Origin: Melioribacter roseus
Lineage (GTDB): Bacteria > Bacteroidota > Ignavibacteria > Ignavibacteriales > Melioribacteraceae
Direction of reading: 5' to 3'
DNA length: 64,000 bases
NCBI GenBank assembly: GCA_020722005.1
Contig: DYLP01000002.1
Span: 1-64,000, forward strand
The notes beneath the pieces are model-generated. The model worked only from the letters and a program-made list of their open reading frames with translations. It ran no database searches and had not been told where the DNA came from. Shown in pieces: positions 18,331-27,965 of the stretch (the stretch's first letter is position 1; each line of letters opens with the position of its first letter). The position numbers and the translations under genes are program-made.

Positions 18331-19518
18331 ATGAAAGTATTAATAGCCGACAAATTTCCTGAACAGTATATTAAAAAACTGGAAGAAGCCGGTATTGAAG
18401 TTATCTATAATCCTAATCTAGGTGAAAAAGATTTGCCAGAAGCTGCTCAAGAAGTTGATTGTTTAGTTGTACGTTCAACCATCGTCAGCGCCGAGACAAT
18501 AGAGAAATCGAAGAATTTAAATTTAATTGTACGTGCAGGTGCCGGAGTAAATAATATTAATATACCGGCTGCAAACAAAAAAGGTATATATGTCGCTAAT
18601 TGCCCGGGTAAAAATGCAATCGCCGTGGCTGAGCTTGCCATCGGATTAATGATTGCTTGCGACAGACATATACCAAATAATGTTATTGATTTCAGGAATG
18701 GTAAGTGGAACAAGGCTGAATACTCCAAAGCGAAAGGACTTCACGGCAGAACTCTTGCTATCGTAGGATACGGACATATTGGGAAAGAAGTTGCTAAACG
18801 CGCTCAGGCGCTTGGTATGAATATCTATGCAAAGGATATTTCGAGAATTGAAGGTTACGGTGTTAAAGACTTTTCCGAATTCGACAAAGTTCTGCCGATT
18901 GCAGATGTAGTATCAGTTCACCTTCCTTCAACTCCAGAAACCAAAGGACTTTTTAACGAAAAGATGTTTAATATGATGAAAGATGGGGCAATATTTATTA
19001 ATACTTCCCGTGCCGATGTCGTAGACGAAGAAGCATTAATCAAGGCAGTAAAAGAAAAAAACTTGCGCGTTGGACTGGACGTTTTCAAAGACGAACCGGA
19101 AGACAAAAAAGGAAATGTTTCTTCAAGACTTCAGGGACTCGAAAATGTTTATGTTACTCATCATATCGGTGCATCAACAGAACAGGCACAAAACGCAGTT
19201 GCAGAAGAAACTGTTAATATCATCCTTGATTATATTAGAAGTGGAGTAATTGCTCACTGGGTCAACAAAGCAAAAGCTCCCGATACACACTATCAACTCG
19301 TCGTTAAACATTATGATAAACCTGGCGTGCTTGCTTCGGTACTCGGTATAATTAAAGACGGCGATATCAACATAGAGGAAATTGAAAATATTATCTTCGA
19401 TGGTGGACTGGTTGCTTGCTGTACCATGAAACTTAAAGCTCCCCTAAGTAATGATATGCTCGAGAAAATTAGACAAAATCCAAATGTAATTACTTACTCG
19501 CACGTAATGCTCGATTAA
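18331..19518 (+). CDS. serA: D-3-phosphoglycerate dehydrogenase
   Basis: First enzyme of serine synthesis: oxidises 3-phosphoglycerate to 3-phosphohydroxypyruvate using NAD+. The 395-residue protein has an N-terminal substrate domain with VRAGAGVNNI. Its NAD domain has the Rossmann motif GYGHIGKEVAKRA (about 146-158) and D-isomer dehydrogenase signatures (INTSRADVVDEEAL; the catalytic His in HHIGAST). A C-terminal ACT domain (about 320-395, YDKPGVLASVLGII) usually gives serine feedback. It lacks the large intervening domain of long-form SerA. GGATAAATTAAA precedes the ATG 30 bases after hutU, and a strong terminator follows. Other 2-hydroxyacid specificity cannot be fully excluded. Confidence 0.88.
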   Translation: MKVLIADKFPEQYIKKLEEAGIEVIYNPNLGEKDLPEAAQEVDCLVVRSTIVSAETIEKSKNLNLIVRAGAGVNNINIPAANKKGIYVANCPGKNAIAVAELAIGLMIACDRHIPNNVIDFRNGKWNKAEYSKAKGLHGRTLAIVGYGHIGKEVAKRAQALGMNIYAKDISRIEGYGVKDFSEFDKVLPIADVVSVHLPSTPETKGLFNEKMFNMMKDGAIFINTSRADVVDEEALIKAVKEKNLRVGLDVFKDEPEDKKGNVSSRLQGLENVYVTHHIGASTEQAQNAVAEETVNIILDYIRSGVIAHWVNKAKAPDTHYQLVVKHYDKPGVLASVLGIIKDGDINIEEIENIIFDGGLVACCTMKLKAPLSNDMLEKIRQNPNVITYSHVMLD

Positions 19519-19521
19519 TAC

Positions 19522-19553
19522 AAAAAAGCTGCCTTCACAGGGGCAGCTTTTTA
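19522..19553. terminator. Bidirectional terminator between serA and the MqnA-like gene
   Basis: AGCTGCC pairs with GGCAGCT around an 8-base loop, flanked by A6 on the left and T5 on the right, so it can stop transcription from both serA (+) and the convergent leftward gene (-). Confidence 0.9.
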
Positions 19554-19567
19554 TTATTCAGAACCAA

Positions 19568-20326
19568 TCAAATAAATTTTATGTCAATCATATCGTCGAT
19601 TATTCCGTGATAATATACAAGTTTAATTAGTTCCTGAATAGCTTCTGTTTCGTTGGGCGTTAGTTCATAATAAATCGAGTTAAAATTGTCAGTTAGAAAA
19701 TTTCTTGTATCTTCGCTCAAGCCTAATTCACTTAAAATGTTGTCTATATTGTCTTCAATCAATGTGTCGATTTTCTTAAATGAATTATTGAACGATTCGA
19801 GATTGTATCTGTTTTCTGAAACCAGCAGATAATTAACATACGGCAGATTCAACAGATCGGAAATTTCATCTGCCAGACTAAGTCCTTTTTTGAATTTATA
19901 GTCAATAAAATTTTCATCCCCGGCAATTAGGTAATCAAGTTGAGGAGTTAATTTTGGAGAAGTTTCAAGAATTATTTCAGGGTCAACTGAATAACGTTCT
20001 TCAAAGAGAATCTTCGAAATTAGCGCTTCGTTGACGGAAACGTCCCCTCGAAGATAAATTTTATCGATTGTTCTTTCACCCTTTACAAAATAGAGATAGG
20101 CTGCCGACAATAGACCATCAAAAGAGATTCCAATTTTCGAAGAAACGAAAATTTCTTTATTGTTGATTAATTCCAGTGATGGGATGAGACCAATACTCTC
20201 TTTATCGTTCAACAAATTTCTTACTACTAAGGACGAAGGAGAAGGTATAATACTATAATTCTGCTTTACTGTAGGTTCATTGGTGAAAATCTGAATAAAG
20301 ATATTATCTGGTACATACAAATTCAT
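19568..20326 (-). CDS. MqnA-like (chorismate dehydratase family) protein, divergent
   Basis: The 252-residue protein follows the periplasmic-binding-like fold pattern of MqnA/MqnD menaquinone enzymes: IGLIPSLELINN near 50, SSKIGISFDG..SAAYLYFVKG (about 67-90), DYLIAGDENFIDYK (about 145), and LADEISDLLNLPYVNYLLV (about 160-178). The usual MqnA N-terminal YLNA.P block, part of the active site, is not recognisable, so catalytic activity is doubtful. It may be a paralogue with another ligand. The protein is acidic and has no signal peptide. The gene begins about 10 bases after the rplS terminator and has no evident Shine-Dalgarno sequence. Confidence 0.55.
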   Translation of the reverse strand: MNLYVPDNIFIQIFTNEPTVKQNYSIIPSPSSLVVRNLLNDKESIGLIPSLELINNKEIFVSSKIGISFDGLLSAAYLYFVKGERTIDKIYLRGDVSVNEALISKILFEERYSVDPEIILETSPKLTPQLDYLIAGDENFIDYKFKKGLSLADEISDLLNLPYVNYLLVSENRYNLESFNNSFKKIDTLIEDNIDNILSELGLSEDTRNFLTDNFNSIYYELTPNETEAIQELIKLVYYHGIIDDMIDIKFI

Positions 20327-20335
20327 GGCATATAT

Positions 20336-20365
20336 AAAAAAAGCCGCATCTTAGAGCGGCTTTTT
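20336..20365 (-). terminator. Terminator after rplS
   Basis: Minus-strand GCCGC and GCGGC pair around an 8-base loop, extended by flanking A-T pairs and a run of seven T residues. It starts two bases after the rplS stop codon and ends about 10 bases before the next leftward ATG. Confidence 0.88.
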
Positions 20366-20366
20366 A

Positions 20367-20714
20367 TTATTTATCATTTTTGTTTTTAATTTTTGCGGCT
20401 TTACCCGATAGATTTCGCAGGTAATAGAGCTTGGCACGCCTTACTCTACCCTGACGAATAACTTCAATTTTGGCAATTTTAGGTGAATTGAAGGCGAAAA
20501 TTCTTTCGACTCCCACACCGCTTGAAATTTTACGAACTGTAAAAGTTTTTGCTAGACCTGAACCACGAATGTTAATGACGTCGCCTTCGAAAGGTTGGAT
20601 TCTTTCTTTATCACCTTCAATAACTCTTACGTGAACTTTAATATGATCGCCACTTCTGAATTCGGGGATATCGGTGCGCATCTGTTCAGCTGTCAGTTCT
20701 TTTATCTTATCCAT
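20367..20714 (-). CDS. rplS: Ribosomal protein L19 (bL19)
   Basis: A 115-residue basic protein of the large subunit at the subunit interface. Family features are clear: [22 protein letters not shown] (in overlapping pieces), [27 protein letters not shown] and the late RRAKLYYLR. It is last in the ffh-rpsP-khpA-rimM-trmD-rplS run, directly after trmD (2-base gap), and is followed by a terminator. Confidence 0.97.
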   Translation of the reverse strand: MDKIKELTAEQMRTDIPEFRSGDHIKVHVRVIEGDKERIQPFEGDVINIRGSGLAKTFTVRKISSGVGVERIFAFNSPKIAKIEVIRQGRVRRAKLYYLRNLSGKAAKIKNKNDK

Positions 20715-20716
20715 TG

Positions 20717-21403
20717 TTACTCCAAATTATTTATTTTTTTCCATTTTTCTGTTAAAATTTTCGATTGCTCTTCTTTCCACATTTTAATTTTTTTTTCGTT
20801 ACCTGATCGTAACACTTCCGGGACCTCCATTCCTTTATAGACCGCTGGACGAGTATAATAGGGCGCTTCAATAATGTCACCGTCCATGAGAGAATCGTTC
20901 AATGCCGATTCGCTGTCGTTGAGTACTCCCGGAATTAATCGAACGACTGAATCAATTATTATTAGAGCTGCAATTTCTCCGCCGGTCAGAATATAATTAC
21001 CTACCGAAATTTCGTCGGTAGCAAATTTTTGTCGTACGCGGTCGTCGATTCCTTTGTAGTGACCAGCAATTATCATAATATTTTTTGCCAGCGAAAATTG
21101 ATTGGCAAGTTTCTGGTTGTAAAACATACCACCGGGAGTCGGGAATATAACATGGTCGTATTTACGCTGGTCTTTTAATTTTTCAATACATTCAAAGAAC
21201 GGTTCCGGTTTAAGAAGCATTCCGGGTCCACCACCAAAGGGTTTATCGTCTATCTGCTTATGCTTGTCGTAAGCATAATCCCGTAAATTATGAACGTAGA
21301 GCTCAACTTTTTTTCTTTCCTGCGCTCGCCTTAGTATACTCGTATTTAAAGGGCTCGTAAAAAAATCGGGCACAGCCGATATAACGTCAATCCTCATTGT
21401 CAT
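20717..21403 (-). CDS. trmD: tRNA (guanine-N1-)-methyltransferase
   Basis: SAM-dependent methylation of G37 in tRNAs reading CNN-type codons, which prevents +1 frameshifting. The 228-residue SPOUT enzyme shows [15 protein letters not shown] (about 53-67), the cofactor knot segment [13 protein letters not shown] (about 110-122), [12 protein letters not shown] (about 130-142) with the conserved Gly-rich turn, and [13 protein letters not shown] (about 174-186). Length is normal. It overlaps rimM by 17 bases; an in-frame ATG two codons later is an equally good start. Confidence 0.97.
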   Translation of the reverse strand: MTMRIDVISAVPDFFTSPLNTSILRRAQERKKVELYVHNLRDYAYDKHKQIDDKPFGGGPGMLLKPEPFFECIEKLKDQRKYDHVIFPTPGGMFYNQKLANQFSLAKNIMIIAGHYKGIDDRVRQKFATDEISVGNYILTGGEIAALIIIDSVVRLIPGVLNDSESALNDSLMDGDIIEAPYYTRPAVYKGMEVPEVLRSGNEKKIKMWKEEQSKILTEKWKKINNLE

Positions 21404-21920
21404 AGAGCAAATCGCTGTCGTCTGTTAAGTCGAGTCTTTTTTTTAAGGCATCAAAACTTTTAATATAATTTTTGATTGCCGGAAGAAGGATTTCTTTTCC
21501 GTTATTGTCTTTAATAACGTAGACGTCATTAGATTTAAGAACCCAAACGTCTTCAATGGTACCGATAAAAAGACCCGCGCGGTAGACTTTACTACCAATC
21601 AAATCGTGGATGAAGTAAGAAAACTCGTCAAGTTCGACTTTGTTTTCTTCATCCACATATAATCTTTTTCCAATAAACAAAGCCGCATCCTCTGCCGTGT
21701 CGAAACCTTTTATTTTCAGCAAGACACGGTCATCCTCAACCACACTGTCTTCGACTTCAAAACGTTTAACATTACCAAAAAACTCCGTATAAACATAATC
21801 GAGGTCGAAGAATCTCTCAATAAAATCGGAATAGGAATCTACCACAAAAAATCCTTGCTCACCTGCAACGGATTTTACAACAGCAATTAAGATTAAGTCA
21901 TTTACCGAAGGATTTAGCAT
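21387..21920 (-). CDS. rimM: 16S rRNA processing protein RimM
   Basis: A 177-residue assembly factor for the 30S subunit head that binds uS19. It has two beta domains: an N-terminal RimM domain (about 8-95, with GFDTAEDAALFIGKRLYVD) and a C-terminal PRC-barrel (about 100-170, with IGTIEDVWVLKSNDVYVI and EILLPAIKNYIKSFD). The N-terminus is diverged: the usual GxxGV.GEV segment reads VAGEQGFFVV. It overlaps trmD and follows khpA by 14 bases. Confidence 0.93.
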   Translation of the reverse strand: MLNPSVNDLILIAVVKSVAGEQGFFVVDSYSDFIERFFDLDYVYTEFFGNVKRFEVEDSVVEDDRVLLKIKGFDTAEDAALFIGKRLYVDEENKVELDEFSYFIHDLIGSKVYRAGLFIGTIEDVWVLKSNDVYVIKDNNGKEILLPAIKNYIKSFDALKKRLDLTDDSDLLYDNED

Positions 21921-21934
21921 CCTGCAGCAAACGA

Positions 21935-22168
21935 TTAATCTAAGATTTTTAATATTGCACGTTTACCTTCTTTAGCAGCAATAGCTGTTAGCAATGTACG
22001 CATTGCTTGAGCAGTTTTTCCCTGTTTTCCGATTACCTTACCGACGTCGTCAGCACCGACTTTAAGAGTAAGTTCAATGGTTTTTTCGTCGGGAGTGGAT
22101 TCTTCCAGATGTACAGTATCGGGATTATCCACAAGGTGTTTTGCGATAAATTCAATAAATTCCTTCAT
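21935..22168 (-). CDS. khpA: KH-domain RNA-binding protein
   Basis: A 77-residue single KH domain protein. The RNA-binding loop is VIGKQGKTAQAMRTLL (about 44-59), a GxxG-type element, preceded by LKVGADDVGK. KhpA works with KhpB in RNA chaperone or cell-elongation roles in Gram-positives, and its place between rpsP and rimM is typical across bacteria. It is cytosolic. Confidence 0.95.
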   Translation of the reverse strand: MKEFIEFIAKHLVDNPDTVHLEESTPDEKTIELTLKVGADDVGKVIGKQGKTAQAMRTLLTAIAAKEGKRAILKILD

Positions 22169-22236
22169 GAGAGTACCTATAATATTGTAAATAACGGGTA
22201 CCTAATTTAGAGTACCTGTTTCCAAAATTATCGGAT

Positions 22237-22680
22237 TCAGGCTTCTTCGGAAGCAGTACCCTGTGCTTCCTGTGAATCTTTAGACTTTACTTCATCCGAC
22301 TGTTTTTCTTCTTTTTTAGTTTTGTCTGCTTTCTTGCTAAGTTTAGCTTCCAGATTAGCTTGTTTCATTTTTTTCCATTCTTCGAGTTTTACCTCTATTT
22401 CCTCCTCAGACAAGCCTTTTTTTTGTAGTTGTCTTTTCAAGAAAATACCCTGAGCAGAAAGTAGATTTCGTACCGTTGTAGTTGGTTGAGCACCTACATT
22501 TAGCCAGTGGAGAGCGCGTTCTTCTTTTATTACAACTGCAGCCGGTTCTGATTTGGGATTATACGTTCCAATTGCTTCAATAAATTTACCGTCTCTTGGT
22601 GACCTCGAATCGGCAGCTACAACTTTATAGATTGGCTGCTTCTTTTTTCCCATTCGTTTCAGTCTTAATTTAACCGCCAA
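22237..22680 (-). CDS. rpsP: Ribosomal protein S16 (bS16) with long C-terminal tail
   Basis: The first 80 or so residues are canonical S16 ([38 protein letters not shown]). About 65 further residues form a highly charged Lys/Glu/Ser tail, giving 147 residues against 80-90 in many bacteria; long tails are common in the Bacteroidetes/Chlorobi side. The start is TTG (LAVKL, read as Met), supported by a strong AAAGGAGG about 10 bases upstream. It is the first small-subunit gene after ffh (22-base gap). Confidence 0.95.
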   Translation of the reverse strand: MAVKLRLKRMGKKKQPIYKVVAADSRSPRDGKFIEAIGTYNPKSEPAAVVIKEERALHWLNVGAQPTTTVRNLLSAQGIFLKRQLQKKGLSEEEIEVKLEEWKKMKQANLEAKLSKKADKTKKEEKQSDEVKSKDSQEAQGTASEEA

Positions 22681-22702
22681 TTTATTTATTCCTCCTTTAT
22701 GT

Positions 22703-24037
22703 TTAATTTAATCCAAATTTTTTCAAATTCAACATCCCCCTTCCACCACCTTGTTTATTGATCATCTTGATCATTTTCTGCATTTCATTAAATTGCTTAA
22801 TAAGCCGATTGACATCCTGAATCGTATTGCCACTACCCCGTGCAATTCTTTTACGACGACTACCATTAAGAATTTTGGGATTTCTACGTTCTTCTTTTGT
22901 CATCGATTGAATAATCGCTTCCACTTTTATCAATTGTTTATCGTCAATGTCGACATTTTTAATTGCCGAACCGACGCCGGGTATCATTGAAATAATCGAT
23001 TTTAAAGAACCCATTTTTTTTAGCATCTTAATTTGTTTCAAAAAATCGTCGAAGTCAAACTTATTTGACAATATTTTTTTTTGTAGTTCTTCGGCTTCCT
23101 TTTCGTCGACCTGTTTTTGAGCTTTTTCGACGAGAGAAATAATATCGCCTTTCCCGAGAATTCTGGAAGCCAGCCTATCGGGATAAAAGACTTCGATCGA
23201 ATCGAGTTTTTCGCCAGTACTTACAAATTTAACCGGACGATCGACAACTGAGCGAATTGAAAGGACACAACCGCCTCGCGAATCGCCGTCCAGCTTTGTA
23301 ATTACAATACCGTCAAAATCAACTTTTTCATGGAAAGCTTTTGCAGAATTAACAGCATCCTGGCCGGTCATCGAATCGACAACGAACAAAGTTTCGGTCG
23401 GATTAACTTTTGCTTTGATTGCAGCGGCTTCTTGCATCATTTCTTCGTCGATATGCAGCCTACCTGCAGTGTCGATAATCACGGTATTGAGTTTATTCTG
23501 TCTGGCATATTCAATAGCCTCTTCGGCAATTTTTACCGGCTCCATACAGCTGTCAATTGAAAAGACTGGAACATCGATCTGTTTACCAAGTATTTTCAAT
23601 TGATTAACAGCCGCAGGCCGATAAACGTCGGCAGCAACTAAAAGAACATCTCGCTTTTTGCTTTTTAATAAACCTGCCAATTTGGCGCTGAAAGTAGTTT
23701 TACCACAACCCTGAAGTCCAATGAGCATAATGGTTGTAATACCGGAGGAATTTAATTTAATATCCGCCCCGTTGCTGCCAAGTAGCCTGGTTAATTCGTC
23801 ATAAATAATTTTTGTAATAAGCTGACCTGGAGTAATGGAAGTAATAACTTCTTTTCCAAGTGCTTTAACCTTGACATCTTCAATAAATTGCTTTGCAACT
23901 TTATAATTTACATCAGCATCCAAAAGAACACGACGAATTTCCCGTAGAGTTTCGGAAATATTTTCTTCGCTTAACCTTCCCTGTCCCGTTACTTTCTTGA
24001 GTATCCGTTCAAATTTTTCTGTCAGTTCTTCGAACAT
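22703..24037 (-). CDS. ffh: Signal recognition particle protein Ffh (SRP54)
   Basis: GTPase of the signal recognition particle, binding 4.5S RNA and signal peptides to target membrane proteins to FtsY. The 444-residue protein has a helical N domain, then the G domain with the P-loop [15 protein letters not shown] (about 107-121), [24 protein letters not shown], and [14 protein letters not shown]. The C-terminal M domain (about 300-444) is Met-rich and contains the RNA-binding [12 protein letters not shown]. Length and order are normal. The 4.5S RNA gene was not found in this window. Confidence 0.97.
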   Translation of the reverse strand: MFEELTEKFERILKKVTGQGRLSEENISETLREIRRVLLDADVNYKVAKQFIEDVKVKALGKEVITSITPGQLITKIIYDELTRLLGSNGADIKLNSSGITTIMLIGLQGCGKTTFSAKLAGLLKSKKRDVLLVAADVYRPAAVNQLKILGKQIDVPVFSIDSCMEPVKIAEEAIEYARQNKLNTVIIDTAGRLHIDEEMMQEAAAIKAKVNPTETLFVVDSMTGQDAVNSAKAFHEKVDFDGIVITKLDGDSRGGCVLSIRSVVDRPVKFVSTGEKLDSIEVFYPDRLASRILGKGDIISLVEKAQKQVDEKEAEELQKKILSNKFDFDDFLKQIKMLKKMGSLKSIISMIPGVGSAIKNVDIDDKQLIKVEAIIQSMTKEERRNPKILNGSRRKRIARGSGNTIQDVNRLIKQFNEMQKMIKMINKQGGGRGMLNLKKFGLN

Positions 24038-24116
24038 AGTTAATCAACTCTCGTTAAGATAATAAAAAGGCGATGAATATCAAACTATTTCAGTTCCGGC
24101 TTCTATTCTAACGGGT

Positions 24117-24998
24117 TTATCCTTCTTTAAGTGCATTGGCCCCGGATACAATTTCAATTATCTCTCGCGTAATAGTTGCCTGTCTTTCCTTATTATACGT
24201 TATCTGCAAGTTTCTAATCAATTCTTTGGCATTTTCAGTAGCCATATCCATTGCTGTCATTCTGGCGCCCAATTCTGCAGCATACGATTCGAGCAGCACT
24301 TTCCACATTTGGGAATTGAGATGCTTGGGAAGCAATGAATTGATTATGCCAGTTTTATCCGGTTCGTATATATATTCAGCAACGTTCACTTCTTGATTTT
24401 CTTCAACAAATGGTACTATGGGTAATAATTGTTCTACAACTGTTTTTTGTTGAATTATCGACCTGAACTCGTTGTAAATAACAACAACTCTATCAATTTG
24501 CCCGTTAATAAATTTATGCGTCAATTCTTTGACCAAGCCGGAAGCAAATTCAAATTTTAAGCGAGAAAAAATTCCGGGGTGTGCACCAGCCACTTTGTAA
24601 TTCCGTGAATTAAAGTAATCGAGCCCTTTTTTGCCAACGCAATAAAGTTCTAATTTGTCATCGTCATAATATCTTTTGTAATCGTTATGAATTAATTCTT
24701 CAGCTGTACGGATAACGTTCATGTTAAAACTGCCGCAAAGCCCTCTATCGGAAGTAACAATAACAAAGGCAACGCTTTCTACTTTGCGTTCAGTTAAAAA
24801 CGTGTGGCTGAAATTCTTTTCGATATTTAAGAGGTGCGACAACACTTCGGAAATTTTACGCGAATAAGGACGAGCATTAATAATATTTTCCTGTGCCCGG
24901 CGTAATCGTGCCGCTGCTACCATTTTCATAGCTTTGGTTATTTGCTGCGTGCTCTTTACTCCAACAATTCTTCTTTTTATGTCCCTAAGTGTTGCCAT
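24117..24998 (-). CDS. atpG: ATP synthase gamma subunit
   Basis: Central rotor shaft of F1. At 293 residues it has the N-terminal helix IKRRIVGVKSTQQITKAMKMVAAARLRRA (seen in pieces, about 6-35), the middle domain with VTSDRGLCGSFN (about 79-90), and the C-terminal helix ARMTAMDMATENAKELI.NL (about 248-268). It is the last gene of the ATP synthase run, 9 bases after atpA. The beta and epsilon genes do not follow. Confidence 0.96.
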   Translation of the reverse strand: MATLRDIKRRIVGVKSTQQITKAMKMVAAARLRRAQENIINARPYSRKISEVLSHLLNIEKNFSHTFLTERKVESVAFVIVTSDRGLCGSFNMNVIRTAEELIHNDYKRYYDDDKLELYCVGKKGLDYFNSRNYKVAGAHPGIFSRLKFEFASGLVKELTHKFINGQIDRVVVIYNEFRSIIQQKTVVEQLLPIVPFVEENQEVNVAEYIYEPDKTGIINSLLPKHLNSQMWKVLLESYAAELGARMTAMDMATENAKELIRNLQITYNKERQATITREIIEIVSGANALKEG

Positions 24999-25007
24999 TA
25001 TTTATAA

Positions 25008-26555
25008 TCAGGATTTATTGAATTTTTGTAAAAATTCTTCGGCTGCTTTTTTAAGCAGTTCAATAGTGTCTTCTTTAAGTTCTTTTGTAGAACGGATGTT
25101 TTCATAAATTTGTGGATATTTCAACTCCACATATTCATGAAATTCTTTTTCATATCTTTTTACGTCTTTTACTTCTATTGTTTCAAGGTAATCGTTCGTT
25201 CCGATAAAAACACTGACAATTTGTTTTTCGACGGGTATCGGTGTATACTGAGCTTGTTTAAGTAATTCAACGAGGCGTGCACCTTTAGCCAGCGTTTTTT
25301 GAGTAGCCTTATCGAGGTCTGAACCGAATTTTGCAAATGCTTCCAGTTCACGATACTGCGCTAAATCGAGCTTGAGTGTACCTGCAACTTTTTTCATAGC
25401 TTTGATTTGCGCATTGCCACCCACACGGGAAACCGATATACCCACGTTTATTGCTGGACGTACACCAGCATTAAACAAATTTGGTTCGAGATAAATCTGA
25501 CCGTCTGTAATCGAAATTACGTTTGTAGGAATGTACGCCGAAACGTCTCCCTGCTGTGTTTCGATAACAGGTAATGCCGTCAAGCTTCCGCCGCCAAGGT
25601 CTTCACTGAGTTTGGAAGCGCGTTCGAGCAGGCGTGAGTGAAGATAAAAAACGTCGCCAGGATATGCTTCACGTCCCGGAGGTCTTCTCAAAAGAAGCGA
25701 AAGTTCTCTGTATGCTGCTGCTTGCTTCGATAAGTCGTCATAAATTACAAGTGCATGACGACCAGAATCTCTAAAATATTCTCCCAGTGCAGTTCCTGCA
25801 TACGGTGCAATATATTGCAAGGGAGCAGGAGCTGAAGCCGGAGCGGAAACTACAGTTGTATATTCCATGGCTCCGTTTTCTTCGAGTTTAGCCACTACCT
25901 GTGCAACTGTGGAATTTTTCTGCCCGATTGCAACGTAAATACAATAAACGGGTTTTATACCGTATTTCTTTGCTTCTTCGGTATGAGTATATTTTTGATT
26001 AATAATTGTATCGATAGCAATGGCAGTTTTACCAGTCTGACGATCACCGATAATTAACTCTCTCTGTCCACGTCCAATTGGAATCATCGAGTCGATAGCC
26101 GTTATACCAGTTTGAAGCGGTTCTTTAACCGGTTGACGGTAAATTACGCCGAGTGCTTTCCTTTCAATTGGTGCATATTTTTCGAATTGAATGGCGCCTT
26201 TGCCGTCGAGTGGCTGACCTAGCGGGTCAACTACTCTGCCCAGAAGTTTATCACCAACGGGAAACGAAGCAACACGTTTGGTTCTTTTAACAGTATCGCC
26301 TTCTTTAATTAAGCTCGATTCGCCGAAGAGAACACAACCAACGCTGTCCTCTTCGAGGTTTAGCACCATTCCAATAACATTATTTGGAAATTCCACCAAT
26401 TCACTTGCCATTACTTTCGACAATCCATAAATACGTGCAATACCGTCACCCACCTGCAATACTGTTCCGACGTCATAAACTTCAACTTCGTTGTCGTAGC
26501 CGGCAAGTTGTTTTCTTAAAATTGCCGATATTTCGTCAGGTCTGATTTCTACCAT
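25008..26555 (-). CDS. atpA: ATP synthase alpha subunit
   Basis: Regulatory nucleotide-binding subunit of F1. The 515-residue protein has an N-terminal beta barrel, the Walker [15 protein letters not shown] (about 170-183), the conserved [10 protein letters not shown], the Walker B region [12 protein letters not shown] (about 265), and the alpha/beta signature [14 protein letters not shown] (about 364-377) with the arginine finger. Length is standard. It sits between atpH (9-base gap) and atpG. Confidence 0.98.
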   Translation of the reverse strand: MVEIRPDEISAILRKQLAGYDNEVEVYDVGTVLQVGDGIARIYGLSKVMASELVEFPNNVIGMVLNLEEDSVGCVLFGESSLIKEGDTVKRTKRVASFPVGDKLLGRVVDPLGQPLDGKGAIQFEKYAPIERKALGVIYRQPVKEPLQTGITAIDSMIPIGRGQRELIIGDRQTGKTAIAIDTIINQKYTHTEEAKKYGIKPVYCIYVAIGQKNSTVAQVVAKLEENGAMEYTTVVSAPASAPAPLQYIAPYAGTALGEYFRDSGRHALVIYDDLSKQAAAYRELSLLLRRPPGREAYPGDVFYLHSRLLERASKLSEDLGGGSLTALPVIETQQGDVSAYIPTNVISITDGQIYLEPNLFNAGVRPAINVGISVSRVGGNAQIKAMKKVAGTLKLDLAQYRELEAFAKFGSDLDKATQKTLAKGARLVELLKQAQYTPIPVEKQIVSVFIGTNDYLETIEVKDVKRYEKEFHEYVELKYPQIYENIRSTKELKEDTIELLKKAAEEFLQKFNKS

Positions 26556-26564
26556 TTTTCTTTC

Positions 26565-27137
26565 CTAATTGTTCGATAAACTAATATCTTCAGATAATTT
26601 ATTTCTTAGGCGTCCCAGTTGACTCTTTACAGAAGCATCAATAATCGTATCTCCGTATTGAGCCTGAAAACCACCCAATATTTTTTCATCCACATTGTAA
26701 GTAGGAATAATTTGTTTTCTGGTAACTTTCTCAAGATTTTTTTTCAATTCATCCTTTAATTCTTCAGGAATATCCACCGCAGTAGTTACCCGTGTTCTGA
26801 GAATACCTTTTCTTTCATCATAAAGAGAAAGGAATTCGCGCATAATTTCTTTGAGAATATCCTGTCTGTTTTTTTCGAGAATAAAATCGATAAAATCGAC
26901 AACAACTTTAGAAATTTTGTTTTCGAAAATCGAATGTAGAATTGCTTTCTTATCGGAATGTTTGACTACCGGATTTTTCAGAATAGCTCTAAGCTCTCTG
27001 GAAGCTTCCAGCGTATTAAAAACAACATCGACATTCGAAGCTACTTCGTCGAGCAAAGCCTCGTCGCCTTTTGCTTTTTCGATCAATAATCCGAAAAGCG
27101 AATTAGCATAACGATATGCAACTCTGTATACACTCAT
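26565..27137 (-). CDS. atpH: ATP synthase delta subunit
   Basis: Peripheral-stalk protein linking F1 to the b subunits. The 190-residue protein follows the OSCP/delta pattern: RYANSLFGLLIEKAK at the N-terminus, an helical N domain, then ILKNPVV, and the C-terminal signature KILGGFQAQYGDTIIDASVKSQLGRL (in pieces, about 150-178). One base separates it from atpF. Confidence 0.95.
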   Translation of the reverse strand: MSVYRVAYRYANSLFGLLIEKAKGDEALLDEVASNVDVVFNTLEASRELRAILKNPVVKHSDKKAILHSIFENKISKVVVDFIDFILEKNRQDILKEIMREFLSLYDERKGILRTRVTTAVDIPEELKDELKKNLEKVTRKQIIPTYNVDEKILGGFQAQYGDTIIDASVKSQLGRLRNKLSEDISLSNN

Positions 27138-27138
27138 A

Positions 27139-27684
27139 TCAATTCTTAGAAAGGTCTTCCAGATACTTGGTAATAATTTTCATTTGTTTTTCTTTATCGA
27201 GATTTTCTCTCAAAATTTTTTCTGCTGCCGAAACTGCTATATCTGCCACCTGGTCTTTTAATTTGGAAAATGCTTCGGCATTTTTACGTTCGATTTCCTG
27301 TGTAGCTTCCTCGATCATTCTCCTGGATTGTTGTTTGCTGTCTTCGAGAATTTGTTCACGTAACTTATCGGCATACTGCCGACCCTGTTCAATAATTTTT
27401 TGAGCTTCAGCTTCGGATTTTTTGAGGTTTTCTTTATTTTGCTCGAAGAGCTCTTCAGCTTCAACTCTTGCCTTTTCAGCTTTTTCAAGAGATTCTCGTA
27501 TTAAATTTTCCCTTTCATTTAAGGAATTAAGAATCGGTTTCCAGGCTATCTTCTTCAAAATTACCAGCAGCAAAGCTACAGTAACGAGCGTCCAGATTAT
27601 TAGTCCGGGATTAACGTCAAGGGGACTACCCGGAGCCTCGCCTGTGCTGAATAGAAGCAAAGCAAATATTTTCCCAAGTATCAT
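27139..27684 (-). CDS. atpF: ATP synthase b subunit
   Basis: A 181-residue subunit of the peripheral stalk. There is a short N-terminal segment, one membrane helix ([20 protein letters not shown], about 27-46), then a long, charged coiled coil rich in Glu, Lys, Ala and Gln to the C-terminus. [22 protein letters not shown] is the typical start of the stalk. It lies between atpE (32-base gap) and atpH. Only one b-type gene is present. Confidence 0.95.
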   Translation of the reverse strand: MILGKIFALLLFSTGEAPGSPLDVNPGLIIWTLVTVALLLVILKKIAWKPILNSLNERENLIRESLEKAEKARVEAEELFEQNKENLKKSEAEAQKIIEQGRQYADKLREQILEDSKQQSRRMIEEATQEIERKNAEAFSKLKDQVADIAVSAAEKILRENLDKEKQMKIITKYLEDLSKN

Positions 27685-27716
27685 TATAATGAGTCCTTAA
27701 ATAAAAGAGTCAAAAA

Positions 27717-27935
27717 TTATTTCAATGCCAGAAGAATACAAATAACCAGAGCAAAGAGCGAAATACCTTCGATTAATGCTGCAGCAATAATCATAGAAGT
27801 TCTGATATCACCTGCAGCTTCTGGTTGACGACCGCTGGCTTCCATGGCTGAACTGGCTAATTTACCGATGCCAAAGGCGCCGCCAATAACTGTCAATGCT
27901 GCTCCGAAGCCGGCTGCTAAATATGCGAAATCCAT
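27717..27935 (-). CDS. atpE: ATP synthase c subunit
   Basis: A 72-residue proteolipid forming the rotor ring. Helix 1 has a glycine-rich face (GGAFGIGKL, residues 18-26), the polar loop is SGRQPEA (34-40), and helix 2 carries the ion-binding Glu56 in AALIEGISL. The residue after Glu56 is Gly rather than Ser/Thr, and no helix-1 Gln is positioned as in sodium-type rings, so proton coupling is likely. AAAGGAGG precedes the ATG. Confidence 0.96.
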   Translation of the reverse strand: MDFAYLAAGFGAALTVIGGAFGIGKLASSAMEASGRQPEAAGDIRTSMIIAAALIEGISLFALVICILLALK

Positions 27936-27965
27936 TTAATTCCTCCTTTAATAATCTGTTATTAA

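Noticed and set aside
27717-27935. Sodium-type c ring
   Set aside because: The residue after Glu56 is Gly and the helix-1 Gln typical of sodium rings is absent.
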